Shown piece by piece: positions 18,743 to 30,486 of a DNA stretch of 31,213 nt. Source of the stretch: Chara braunii (lineage: Eukaryota > Streptophyta > Charophyceae > Charales > Characeae); assembly GCA_003427395.1 (NCBI GenBank), contig BFEA01000181.1, positions 1,099,907-1,131,119 of the forward strand. Direction: 5' to 3'. Position 1 is the stretch's first letter, and the number at the start of each line of letters is the position of its first letter. A program made the position numbers and the translations under genes. The notes beneath the pieces were generated by a model, which ran no database searches, had not been told where the DNA came from, and worked only from the letters and a program-made list of their open reading frames with translations.

Positions 18743-20370
18743 GGTCTGGTTCACCTGATTAAAAACTGGATATTTCTTTGACGATTTTGCTATTACTTAG
18801 GCAGGGTGGACACCTACGACGTTGAGTGTGTTGATGGGACCTACGGCATGGGATGGCCGATAGCCGCTGTAACTAGGATCATGTAAAATAGGGGGCGTAC
18901 ACTAAGTGGCAATAGAATACTTAATTGTTTTGGGGATCCCCTGAACAGATAACCATGTACTATATTCAGGGTGGGGTGAGTTGTTTTGTGTGGGTTCGGA
19001 GACGAAGTTACCCTGTGGATTTTAGGATGAGATATCTCATCCCTAAGTGTATATCTGAGTTGAGTGAGGTTTGAGACTATCCTTTGTACATAACAATCAC
19101 ACTCACTCTCACATGTGTGGATTTATCCTGATGTATGGTGAATGTTGAATGTATGAACGACATCTTGAATGTTGTGCACCGTGCGAATAGAATGTATGTG
19201 AACTGCCTACTCTCCGTTATACTTGTGTGATTTGCCCGCGGGCAGGTGACGGGGCCAGGTATAAGGGGAGGGAGTGCAGTCTGTCCTTGTGAAAGTATAA
19301 GAATCCCTTGGATTTGTGAGTCCTTGAGACTCAGATGCTTGCCATGCCGAATGTATGTGGTTGAGTTGTGATGAGGACCCATAAATTGGTCTCTCAAGTT
19401 TGAGTTGTGCTATGGTAGGGGTGCCTGGGTTTTTGAGGAGGCAACCCTCTGCATGCTGGGAGACCTATGGAGTGAGACCTCCCTCGTATGAAGGGTGGTT
19501 ACCAGATTGGTGGCATGGTAAGCAAGGTTGGTATGATAAGGTCTGACGAGAAGGACCATGTTTGTTGCTTGGCCACTGTTGAGGGTTTGGAGAGGTCGCA
19601 AATAGTTTCTTTTGGGAGATGTCACTGGGATGCGTGGCTTCCTGCTTTGATCAAGTAAGGAAGTCACGGCCTTGTGCAAATGGCGGTGATTCTGTTTGTA
19701 AATGTGGAGAGGTTGCCACGATCCCTTGTGTTGTCCCGCAGAGGGCTGGTAAATACCTTTTATATGTGACAGGCCTCTACGTAGTCCCGCGGTGGGCCTG
19801 TATTGTTGCGACCCACCGTCTAGCCACATGTGCTAATCCTGGAACATGTATGAGAATACCAAGCTAACGGTAGAGTTTAGCATCACTAGGGCGCAACCCC
19901 TAGTGTCGACTGCTGATCGGCACAACCTGACCAGCGGGCCTACATCGGGCCTAGGGAGTAAAGGCTTAAAGGGGTGTGGCCACCTAGGAGGGTTTTACTC
20001 CTGCGGACCGGCGTGGGATAAGGGTCGAGTCGAGTCTTTTTTTTTTAGTCCTGATTGAATGCTTATCAGGAGAAAGCCTATCGCGGCGCAACCTGCGAGG
20101 GCACTACCGCTGAACTAACAAGAGCGGTGGGACGTAGACCTGGCACGATCACCCAGACTACGGTGGGCCAAGATGGAGACCTAGCCTATCTGTACTAGAT
20201 TGCAGGAGGTGAGTTGAGGTGATTTATATATATATTTGATTGTGAGAATTGTGGGAGGAAGGCGAAAACGCCTTCTTAGGTCCCGATTAGGGCCCGCGCC
20301 CTTGGTCGAAGTCCTGTTCGTAGGATAGGGGCCAGGGGCCCCTAACGAGAAGCCGACGGTTGTCTAGGAC

Positions 20371-20383
20371 AAAGGGGAGAGGA
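20371..20383 (+). promoter_or_regulatory. Polypurine-tract-like run, displaced from the 3' LTR
   Basis: AAAGGGGAGAGGA has the look of a plus-strand primer tract, but such tracts normally abut the 3' LTR. The 30 bases directly before 20644 (ending GGTCCGGTAGGC) are not purine-rich. Either this element uses an atypical tract, or this is a second, central-type tract or chance. Confidence 0.3.
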
Positions 20384-20606
20384 CGGGTAAGAGAAGCCAT
20401 TGAGACTTATGCTGTAGTACGTATGTCTAGTACACCGGCGTCCTAGTGTCAGGACAATGGAGACCCAGGTTAGAGCCCTGGCGGCATATAGTTACAAGGG
20501 CTTGGATTGTTGGAGGCCTCGACCCTGAGTTTGTCGGCTGATCAGCTTGGTTCCTGTCTCGTCAGCATTTGGAGTTATGGAGGAATTTGTAGCTTTCGAT
20601 CTGGCG

Positions 20607-20626
20607 AAGCAACGGGGACGTTGCTT
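20607..20626 (+). other. Perfect 8-bp hairpin with GGGA tetraloop, 17 bp before the 3' LTR
   Basis: AAGCAACG and CGTTGCTT pair perfectly around GGGA, a GNRA-type tetraloop. It sits where the polypurine tract would be expected to lie nearby. Structure directly visible; function unknown. Confidence 0.6.
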
Positions 20627-20643
20627 AATATGGTCCGGTAGGC

Positions 20644-21844
20644 TGTCGGTGCGAATACCCTGACAAGGGTATCCGCCCTTGTTTTTGCAAGTGACCGGAA
20701 GTACGAGTAGAGGTCTAAAGTGTACTGCGTGGGACGCGCCTAAGTCTGTTTGGTTACATAAGTAAGATGCTTGATTAGAGTAGAGCGGGTGTGGGCGCGC
20801 GAGATTAAGGCGCGCGTGTGATCTTTCTAAGTTGATCGAACGGCCGGCTTAGTCGGCCGTCCTGATGTTGTTGTCAGGGATAGAAGGCGTTTTCACTTCG
20901 AGTGGTTGACTACTGGTAGGCCGCCTTATGAGGTAGGGCACGAGATGGCCGCGGCACGGAGGCCTAGTGACCGCAGGCCTTGTTAGAAGGAATGAGGGTC
21001 GGGCTGCGTCCCAGGCTTGGGGGCTGCGCCGCACCTGTTCATATGGAATACCGTGCAGGCTAATACCAGGCTTGGGCTTAGCCCTATAGGTTACGGTATC
21101 GAACTGTTATAGTGGAGGTATAGGGATCGAGGCCAGCAGGCTGCAGCGTAGAAGCATTGGAGCGTTGAAGAGCTGAGGGGTTGAGTGTCCCGCAGAATTA
21201 TCCCCCCTTGTTTTGCTAGGGGAGTCCGAGCACGGGCCCGTAAATTTTAGAGTTTGTGGTTTTCTATTTTTCGTTGTTGCTTTTTTATTTTATTATTTTT
21301 TTTCTTACTTATATATATATATATATTTTTTTTATTTATAATGCTTGCTTTGGTTGAGCCAATACCAGTTCAGAGCACGGGCCGAGGGTCCAGGAGAAGG
21401 GCGCTAGTGAAAAGGGGGGGCGAACCGTGAGACGGTAACCCGCGTTGTGGGTCATAACTACTGCTATAACATGGAGGGCAGGACTATGACTTTCCAAAGG
21501 CGACCTTCCGGACGGTCGTCTGCAACAGACCAGGCCAGATGGGCCAGCGGCAATGCCCGCCTATGCTAAGCCAGCGGTGCCCAGTCCCAGTCCATTCAAC
21601 AACTACCGTATAGGACTGTAGGCGTTTGGAGTCCAATGGAGAGGACAGGCTGGGGCAAAGCAGAAGTATAAAGCAAGGGGCAGCGCTGAGCTATTCACCT
21701 ACCTCTGCGTAAGCCCTGCGGGAGCGCTGGGATAGTGACCTGGGCGACAGCGGGCTGTAGAGCCGGAGATAGTGGCAGAAAATGGGGATTGTCGTCGGGT
21801 GGGAAGGCTGCTGTAGCTGCGCTATGAAGAGGTGCTTGTGTTAG

Positions 21845-21908
<64 letters not shown>

Positions 21909-24900
21909 GTGGGATGACAAAGGCAGGTTCAGGAGACAGGATACAGGCAGGGAAAACAGACAAAAAAAAAAGCGGGGGGACAGACTGATTGAACCGGGAC
22001 GAGGTATAGCGCCAGGTACGTTCACAGGAAGAGGGGCTATGGCGGAAGGAGATGGTCGTTGTTCACCCACTCCCTGATGGGTGCGGGCAGGGAGGACTGT
22101 AGACGGGGGTCTATCGGACAGGCGGCGCCGGGGTCGGAGTTAGTATTGGGAGAAGATTAGTGACTAGGGACTGGGCTGCGTGAAGCCATGGTGGAGATGG
22201 CGATGGGGAGATAGAGTACGGGAAGGAAATGTCAGCCTCGCCGTTTCTTGATGGAAACGGGTGGAGGGGATAGGTGTTCCAACGTATTAGGTACGGGCGA
22301 GTGAGCTCACAAGGTCAGCCCTGGTGTTAGAAGTGTAGGATAGGAGGTGAGAGGAAAAGACGTGCGAGGAGGTATGGAGAACGGGCTAAGGGAGGAGTGA
22401 AAAATTAGATATCTCGCTCAACTCTTGCCGGAGCCGAGCGAAGCAAAGTACTAGATTGAGGTTTTTAGGTAGGGCGAGTCAGATTGTGCAGTTAGTTTGT
22501 GCAATAGAGTGTTGTGTGGGGAGGTAGGAAGGAAAGTAGCTGCGCGGAGGTGGAAGAGGTGAAGAAGAAGGGAAGTGGAAAAGCACATATCTCGCTCGTT
22601 CCTTGACGGAATCGAGCGAGGAAGGACTCTAAGCCGAGGTTTTGGGGCATTGCGGGTGTGATAGCGACATCCGTTCGGGCCCGTGAGTAACAGATGGGGC
22701 GTCACGATGGTGGAGGGCTGCGCGGGAGAAAATGAGAAATGAGGAGGGTGTATCTTTTCGCAGTCTAGCGGGAGATTCATACTCGTTTTCTTTTTACACT
22801 TTTGGTAAGTAGCGAAGCGCAGTCCAACAGCTATGCCCCTGACCGTCGTAGCAATTGCTGGCATCGCTGTCGCTGTGTGGGTCGCCGCCGCCGAGGTTGC
22901 CACTGGTCACCCTCACCAACATTGACGTCGTGCTTATTGAAAAGGTCGTCACAGCCTTCGCCATCATGGCTATGGTCGACTTGCTATCAAGGTGTTGAAG
23001 CAGGAGAACGTCGTGAATAGCCACCGTGCTGCCTATAATCAATGGCTGTTCGACGTAGGGATGCTCTGCTCCATCAAGGCCACCCCTTCTGGCCCGGATA
23101 TGCTCTTGATTGTGGTGGTCTTCGGTCTTCCCCTTCCATAAGCATTATGTCGTCTATCGTGGCCGTGCTCCGTGGCAGTTAAGATCGTCTTCGCTGATTC
23201 CGACTGAGCCTGGCTGCGTTGATGGCCAGGTGCATTCAGGTGACCGGGGGCTACAAGGCACATAAAAAGGAAACGGACGAGACGGCGAGCCGCGGGCAGC
23301 ATCTACTGTGTTTTTGCTGCTGAATCAAGGTGCCGGTCTTGTTGCGCTTCCGATACACTTTGCTGAGCACGGAGCGTGGCTGTGGTTGCCATACCCGCTT
23401 GCTGTGCACGAGTGGTTGACGAACCCCGTTGTGGTTCACTGTGCAAATTACTGAGCGCACATTTTTAACGGCGGTTGGCTATTTCCACCCCACACAGCTG
23501 GCTGTTGGACAGCGATTGCTGTTTACCGCACTTACTAAAGTGCACTCTTGGTCTGGCACCGTCGTTACGATAGGCTGCTACACCAGGCAGTTACTATGGG
23601 CCTACGCTACTGGGATTGGTGACCGGGTGTGGGAGTTGGAACAACTTCTTCGGCTGTTGGGCCCGTAAAGTGTTTGTTGCTAGTTTTTCTTTTTTTACAA
23701 CAAAGACCTACTGCTGGAGGTTTGGGGTCTAACGCTGGTGTAGCTTGGGTGCTATTGCTGAGTTCTCAGACAGTGTTGGCCGGCAGGTTGCTGTTGCGGT
23801 GGTAAGGAAGGGCTGGTGTCACACTGTATTTCAAGGCCACTCCTGTGCGTTGCTGCATTGCTACTCTATTTTCAGTTGCTGTTGCGCCCTCTGTTAGCTA
23901 GGAGACTACTAGGAGGGGTTGTTCTTGTCAACAGGTTGATGTTGGGGACTGCGGATCCGGACCCGAGTTGTATTGCCGCCATTGAGCCAACACCCTGCTG
24001 TTGTTGGGTGGCTACCTCAAGAGGTCAGGAGTCTTGAGCTGGCCTTCCTCGGTCTGATCTTGAAGTTGCGGGTTCCAGTCGAGTGCGCCTGGCCGTACCC
24101 TTGAGGCAAATCTGATGTAGCCTATAGAGTCGGTAGGGATCTTAGTCGGAGTCAACACAGCCAGTATACGTGTATAATCCGGTCGCTGTTGCACTTACTG
24201 CTTGCTGATGAAACACTTTCTGTTTGCTATTGGGCTTGTCCTACAATTAATACTACGGNTCAATAGAGGTGGTAGCAAAAGGTATTCAGACAGCTTACCT
24301 GTAGATTGTGTAAGCCCTTAGTTTAAACGGTTGTAGTACGTGTCTGGCCATTGACAGCGGAGTGAGGGAGTCGGTTGCTGGTATACTGCAGTGGGTCTGT
24401 GCAGTCCTAGATGGGTTTCACCATTGGCAGGTGTGGCTGGACCTCGTTGTGTACGGCGGTTGATGACTGAGCACAGTCACTACAGTATTTTCGCTGTGGG
24501 CCCGTGAAGAAACTGTGTCCCCCAGGCATCCCGATGCTGTTTTCCCTCGAGAGTTGTTGCACTGTCTCACTGAGCCTGGGCCACTGCGGCGGTTCACTAT
24601 GCATCCTGGCTGCGGTGACGCCTTTTGCAGCTCCATTGCGTGCCAGGCTACTCGTTGTGACTGTATTCTCTATAGCTGCGGACGCTGGGCTGGAGCAGGC
24701 CGCTGCGCTATTCTGAGTACGATGACTGTTTGGACGGCAGGGCTGCAGCCTCATGTTCGGCAGCGAAGGGGTAGTATGAGGAAAGTGACCAGGCTGCAAG
24801 GGAGGCTGCTGGCTACCGCTGCTGCTACAAATCTGTGAGTTGTTGTTGCTGGGCTGCAACATAGTAGTGGCCTGGTATTGGAGTGAGGCACTGGGAGTTG

Positions 24901-27900
24901 CTAGTACGACTGAGATGAGAAGCAGCCTGTTATAGTGATTCGGGTTGTCCTACGACACGGACGCCAGTACTCAGTGCTAAGGGCATATGCTGGCGGGCAC
25001 AGACTGCTGTTGCTACGATTTGGGGAGCGGTTGTCAGGTCTCCCTTGACCACCGGTGGTCAGATGCTGTGACCGACAAAGTTGGCTCTTGGAAGGAAGTC
25101 GCCACCCGTAATGTACTTTATTGAGCGCCTTGCCATGCCTTGCTGCTGTACGTTGCCGTGTCCCTGGTGAACGTCTGCGATACCGAACTGTTGTACACCC
25201 TGTGTGCTGCTGCTAGGCAGGGCGCAGTCCCTCGCTGTGCACTACTGCTGTGCACCGCTACTGTTCTCCCTCACGACGGGGTACTGCTGCTGCGTGCGGA
25301 CTGCGGTGGCTAGTTACGGCATGTGGTTGCAGATTGCTGCTAACTATTGACTATGGGCGAGTTGCTGCTAGCCGCCGCTGCAAGCTGCTGCATCTAGGGG
25401 CTGTGTGCAACCTGTTGTTGCATTTAACTGCTGATGTTTACTATTGACCGCTGTATGCTGCTGCACACTCCCGCTGGCTATCATGGACTGTTACAGACTG
25501 CTAGGCGGCCGCGATTGGACTGAGGGGAGGTATCGAGACTTGGAGAGGTGATCGGACCGGACGAATAGGGGGCTAGTGCTGCGAATTAGGGGATCGTCAG
25601 GGGGTTGAGTTCGACGATCGAGTTCAGCAGTTGACCCTGGTTTGATCAAGCTGTCACATTGGCTGCCATTGCAGGGCCCTCAGGCGATTGAAGACAACAA
25701 GGCCCTCTCTCGCGAGTCTAAGTGCACCCCTCTTGGATCTGAGCGACTTAAGACTTTCTCTATCTGCCCTCCCAACTCTAACTCTAGTCTATTGGTTACG
25801 AGAGGAAGGCAGAAGGCGGGATTGCAACCCGTAGGACCGCACCAAGACTCTGTGGGGAGTCAGCCCACCGATTGCGGGAGCTCTGCCGGAACCTAGGCGA
25901 GGTTCTGGAGGCAGGGAACCATTAGGTAATCCATCTCTATCTGTACACCCCACTACACCCGTGTTTGCATACCCCGCAATAACTTGATTGATGTATACAT
26001 GCGTGCCCCTATAATTATGGCTTTCTATTCAGGACATAACCAGACCAAATAAAAGAATGCATGTATAATGTCAGTTTCAACTTCTTTGTTTTGCCTGAAA
26101 GCAGATTGTGGGATTGCGTCTGGGGGAAGGGTGGGAGAAAGGCAGCTTTGCATGAGTCTGAATGGGTCAACCAAAGGCTGGGCCAGTTCCATAAGTTTGG
26201 GAAGGTCAGTGCTATGTTTATTTTTGGATTGCATGGAGAACCAGACATGTTTTCATAAGTTTGGGTGGTCTGGTTGCTCTGACCTGTGAGGGATGAATGT
26301 GATTGTTTTTCGAGCGTCGGTCAAATCCATAAGTTTGGGTAGTCTGGCGGCCTTGTTTATTTGGGGGTTCTGATAGTTTCTTTGGTTTCTGAACGAGGAG
26401 GTGAACATGTCCCATAAGTTTGGGTGGCTCTACCTCTTCCTGCTTTGGTCTAAGAGAAATAAACCAGGCTGAGGAAGACGACATGTTTCATAAGTTTGGG
26501 TGGTTTTGATCCCACGCCTCGCACATGTTGGAACGGGAAGGCTATAACTTTGAAATACTTTACTATTATACTATCTATGAACAGGCTAGTCAGACAGAGT
26601 TTCATAAGTTTGGGTGGCCTGACTATAACTTATCACCAACGGAAGAGAGTACTTAACTAAGAATAAACTTGTGATACGAAGGGGCAGACAAAGTCTTGAG
26701 CTGAAGATGATCGGCTCAGCTATATGCTACTTCAAAAGACTAAGTGCAGACAATTATATAAACTTTGGATACTTAAACTGTTCAGGGCGACTAGGATGGC
26801 CTAGTCACATGCCCAAAGAAGAGAAAAGTTGTTGTGCCCTATGTTTGTGTATGCTTCTTGGTTGGGCTAGACATGTTCCATAAGTTTGGGTGGTCTAGCC
26901 TTATGCCCTATGTAAGCTGGGTATAAGGGACAAATCATTGATAGGCTACGAACTATTGCTTGCTAAGGTAACTTGGGGATGGTGAGAGAGTGCATGTCTG
27001 TGGTTTGGCCTGCATGTGTCTAAGTGATGTCACTTCTTAGTCTGAGTTGGGATTTAATAGGTAGTTGCTGTAGTTGCTCGCCATGTGCTAGAGCCATAGG
27101 AGTTAGAGTCATTTTCTGCATTTTCTGGGATCTTTTTCATACTTGGTCTTGTATAAATCTTGGTAAGCCACTTTTCCTACGGGAAGCGCTGCCGAAATTT
27201 CTACAAAATTAAGGAGTTAGTCAGAACTTTGACTTATTCAGGATCCGGTTTTGATGACTGTTTGGCTTAGTAAGAATATGGGGAACCTCCTTTTCTAAGG
27301 GAGGTGCTGCCCAAATTTTTGCTAATTCAGGGGGTTAGCCAAAATTGGGCTCTGAAGAATCAAAGTCATTTTCAGATTCTAAACTTGGCTTTGTATAAAA
27401 CTTGGACTAGCACTTTCTCTACGGGAAGCGCTACCGAAATTTCTACAAAAGGAGTTGGTTGGGATTCTATCTGACAGAGCTTAGACTTTATGTCTAAGTT
27501 CAATTCTGACTTAGTATGAATCTGGGAAGCCTTCCTCTCTAAAGGAAATGCTACCCAATTTTTTGCTAGGTCAGGGAGTTGGACAAATTCTGACTTTCTG
27601 GGATCCAAAATTTGACTTTTTGGACTAGTATATTTTCTGCGATGTCACTTTTCCTACGGGAAGCGCTGCCGAAATTTACCTAAGTCTGAGGAGTGAGATT
27701 GACCTGGCTTGTGTCACAGGTCTTTTTGGATCAAGTTGCTTCAGGACGTGGGTTGGACTCAGCGTTGATCCTCTTAGGATCACCCTCTGTTATCACATAT
27801 AACAAGTCGGTTGCCGACTCGTCGGTTTATGACTCAACCTCAACCCACTCTCCTTACTCAACCTAAAGAGGCTTCAGCCCTGGTGATCTTCTCTGTTTTG

Positions 27901-29328
27901 TTAAGGTTTCGCCCGGACTTTTATTGAATGGCCATTTGACAAAGGTACTGAGTATTTACTTAAGGTTGGTTGGCTGGAGGTTGGGGTTTGCATGGCTGAG
28001 GCAAAGGGTATTAGCATAGAGATTGGTTGGAGTTGACTCCGTGTAGTGTATGGACTTTTGCTTGACTCTTTGATGTGATTGCAGGTATGTTCTGGGGCTT
28101 GGATTATTGGATTGGACTGCCCTGCGATCGTGTATACATGTATAGCTATGAGGAGGCTCACTATGATTGTGAGATGTGATCGTCACACGTTCATTCCCAT
28201 ATGAGTATATATGTGTGTATATATGTATGTATGCGTACCTAATTAGGGTATTTGTGTAGCCTTAAGGGCCTGCGTGCCAAGGAGTTAATCGGGGGTTGGG
28301 CTAGTAGAGAAAGGATGACCCCATTACTTATATAAGTGTTTCTTAAAGATTCCTAGTCGGACGTTGGTCCTGGGCCGGGGTTCAAGGTCCTTGTCCACGA
28401 CATCCCAAGCCCTAGGCCCTGCACTGAAGGGGACTCCCCTCGGGCAGAGCCTACTTGCCTTGACCGCCAGGACACTCGGGCCGGAAGCCAGACGTGTTGC
28501 GACGCCTGCACGGCTAGTCCTTCAGTCGTGCAATGTCGTGAAGGGCGGAACCTTCACGATACTTCGAGTCTGACACTTGAGTGTTATAAGCGATACTCGG
28601 ATCTATGAGGGACCGCTCGATTATGGGCACTGCATAGTACGTTATCTTCGCGACTGCTTGTGTGCGTTGGCATTGCTAGTCGATATGAGAAGGCCTACGC
28701 CCGCGTGGCCTTATATTAAGTCTCGCGCACGACGCTCAGCCGATTCTCGCACCAGGAAGTTATGGGATGAATACTAAGGGACTAGGAGTGTGTCGCGTTG
28801 TACGTCCTTTGCGTCGTTCAATACTAGTGTGCGTGTGTGCATGTGTGCGTGTGCTTTACTTTTATGTACCTTATAGTGGTGTGCGCGTGGAGTGTGGGAT
28901 ACGTCCTAGTCGACCGGCGACGAGCCGCACTTGGGACCTCAGCCCCCCAAGATGTCGGTTTGCGTGCGGGTCCGATAGAGGCGTAGTACCGCGCGTACCC
29001 CTTGTGCTATTGCGAACGAGAAACGCCCTCGGCTGGTCCACCTCTGCGATTGCAGCTGATCAACTTTCGTATTGTGGACTGGTAGCTCGGCGGGGATACG
29101 CCCACCGAAGGGAGGTGACAGCTCCCGTGAGGTGAAGGTAGTCGTGCCTCGCGTAGGCCCTGTCCTGTCGTAGAGGCTCGCGAGAGGTATGGCTGGCGCA
29201 CCCGGCCGGAGTGGCTTACAGAAGCTCCATGTATATATCGCAAGGGGGATGTGTGGTCTGACTCTGCGTGACGCGGCCGGGAGGGTCCCGTGCTACCGCT
29301 GAGTGGTGCCGGACCTATGCGCTCTACA
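20644..29328 (+). repeat. 3' LTR (8685 bp)
   Basis: Direct repeat of 432-9236, beginning TGTCGG and ending CTACA (the 5' LTR ends CGACA, so the terminal inverted repeat has one mutation here). It differs by a longer GA run, a missing segment equivalent to 7460-7623 of the 5' LTR, an insertion-like difference near 28583-28605, and many substitutions outside 22670-27083. The hairpin array cores lie at 26190, 26254, 26328, 26413, 26489, 26603 and 26879, the TATA-like palindrome at 28327-28338, and an undetermined base at 24259. Confidence 0.92.
26178..26900 (+). repeat. Seven-copy CATAAGTTTGGG hairpin array (3' LTR copy)
   Basis: Same array as 5940-6662, shifted by 20238 and without visible differences. 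Because it lies in the apparently identical block, it cannot be treated as an independent observation of conservation. Confidence 0.75.
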
Positions 29329-29332
29329 ACAG
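29329..29332. repeat. Right target-site duplication ACAG
   Basis: Matches 428-431 and immediately follows the terminal CA of the 3' LTR. It supports an intact insertion with both outer boundaries retained. Confidence 0.6.
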
Positions 29333-29990
29333 GAGACTGCGTCGAGGGAGGATGAGGACGAAGAGGACGAAGAAGAAGACAAAGAGGGGGAGGAGGAGAA
29401 GGAAGAAGAAGAAGAAGAGGAGGACGGGAAGGAGGAGAATGACGTCGCGTTGAAGGAAGAGGAGTAGGAAAGGGACGAGGAGAAGAGGAGGCCACAACGA
29501 TGGACGAGGTGGAGAAAGAGGACTTATAGGATGAAGAAGAAGAAGAGGAGGAGGAGGAGGAGGAGGAGGAGGAGGAGGAAGAAGAAGTAGAGGAGGAAGA
29601 AGTGGAAGAGGAGGACGACGACGGCGAGGAACAGAAAGAGGAGGAGGAAGAAGAGGAGGAGGAAGAAGAGGAGGAGGAAGAAGAGGAGAAAGAGGAAGAG
29701 GAGGGGGAGGAGGTGGAGGAGGAGGAGAACGAGGAGGAGGAGGAAGAAGATGAGAAGGAGGACGAGGAGAAGGAAAACGAGGAGGAGGAGGAAGAGGAAG
29801 AGGAGGAGGAGGAGAAGGAGGAGGAGGAGGAAGAAAAGGAGGAAGAAGAGGAGAAGGACGTGGAGGAGGAGAAGGAGGACAAGGACGAGGAGGAAAACGA
29901 GGAGGAGGAGGAGGAAGAATAGGATAAGGAGGAAGAGGAGGAGGAAGAGGGGGAGAAGGAGGAGGAGGAGGAGATGGACGAAGGGAAGCT
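29333..29990. repeat. GGA/GAA polypurine satellite tract (right flank)
   Basis: About 650 bp of almost pure purine on the plus strand. Its translations are poly-Glu, poly-Arg or, on the minus strand, poly-Ser and poly-Pro. It includes GAGGCCACAACGATGG near 29487-29502, the reverse complement of a CCATCGTNGTGGCCTC word that recurs in the pyrimidine tract at 30487-31213. Hence the two tracts are probably the same satellite in opposite orientations. Confidence 0.85.
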
Positions 29991-30486
29991 GGCTCACCTG
30001 CCGTGGGCGGGCGATAGCGCATGGGGTTGTTGTCGTCGACGTCGGAGTTCGGCAATTGCAACACCAAACTCCGGTGACAACGCGGGGGCCAAGACGCACG
30101 GGGTAGAACGGCAGGGCCCCAATTTTTGAATTTCAAAATAGCCCAATTTGGGCCGTAAATCTTACAAATCTGACGGCCTAGATCAGGCAGTTTTGATTTT
30201 CACTTTTGGAGGCCCTATCGGCCTCCAACAATTCTTCCCGCCCACACCCCTGGTTGACCTGTCCCATTTCTCCACCCCTCCGCCGCCCGAGACCCTTTCG
30301 TGGACCCACCCGATTTTTTTTTGGCGATCGGACGTAGGACCCCCGACAGACGGCCGACCAGTTGTCCGATCGGAGAGTCCCGGACGGTCAGGGGGGTCCC
30401 GGACGTCCGATCAGGTAACGTAGAAAAAAAGTAAAAAAAAAATATTTTCGAGGGGTGGTTTTTGGTGTGTGAAAAAAAATATTTTC
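29991..30486. other. Non-repetitive island between the two satellite tracts
   Basis: Ordinary-complexity DNA with no convincing ORF. It holds TTGGAGGCC/GGCCTCCAA (30206-30214 and 30220-30228), a CGATCGGAC/GTCCGATCG pair (30325-30333 and 30364-30372), two GTCCCGGACG-like words at about 30377-30404, and two AAAAAAAATATTTTC words near 30433 and 30472. It could be a decayed mobile element or the spacer of a large inverted repeat. Confidence 0.5.

Larger units (their letters stand above)
18743..20643 (+). other. Noncoding 3' internal region
   Basis: 1.9 kb between the extra ORF and the 3' LTR with no credible coding frame. It contains several dyads: CGGTGGG/CCCACCG (19790-19796 and 19812-19818), TAGGGGCC/GGCCCCTA (20326-20333 and 20337-20344), and the GGGA-loop hairpin at 20607-20626. 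A T run lies near 20037-20047. A purine run AAAGGGGAGAGGA at 20371-20383 resembles a polypurine tract but is about 260 bp from the LTR. Confidence 0.6.
432..29328 (+). mobile_element. Giant Ty3/Gypsy-type LTR retrotransposon, defective copy
   Basis: The element has two direct repeats of 8.8 and 8.7 kb, a primer-binding site just inside the left repeat, and domains ordered gag, protease, RT, RNase H, integrase. Integrase after RNase H is the Ty3/Gypsy order rather than Copia. The left LTR has TGTCG...CGACA termini, and a 4-bp ACAG lies immediately outside both ends (428-431 and 29329-29332). An additional ORF with a zinc knuckle lies between integrase and the 3' LTR. Two frameshifts in gag-pol, four in-frame stops and a frameshift in the extra ORF make this copy unlikely to be autonomous. 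I see no chromodomain after the GPY-type integrase tail. The tRNA-Asp-like primer site recalls the Tat/Athila side of the plant Gypsy tree, but lineage assignment needs an RT phylogeny. Confidence 0.93.

Noticed and set aside
19619-20058. Short plus-strand frames in the 3' noncoding region
   Set aside because: About 70-80 codons, with no recognisable domain and overlapping minus-strand frames of similar length.
29602-29922. Poly-Glu frame, and long poly-Ser and poly-Pro minus-strand frames at 29007-30136
   Set aside because: All are translations of GGA/GAA simple repeats. Several frames are open at once, as expected for a stop-poor repeat.
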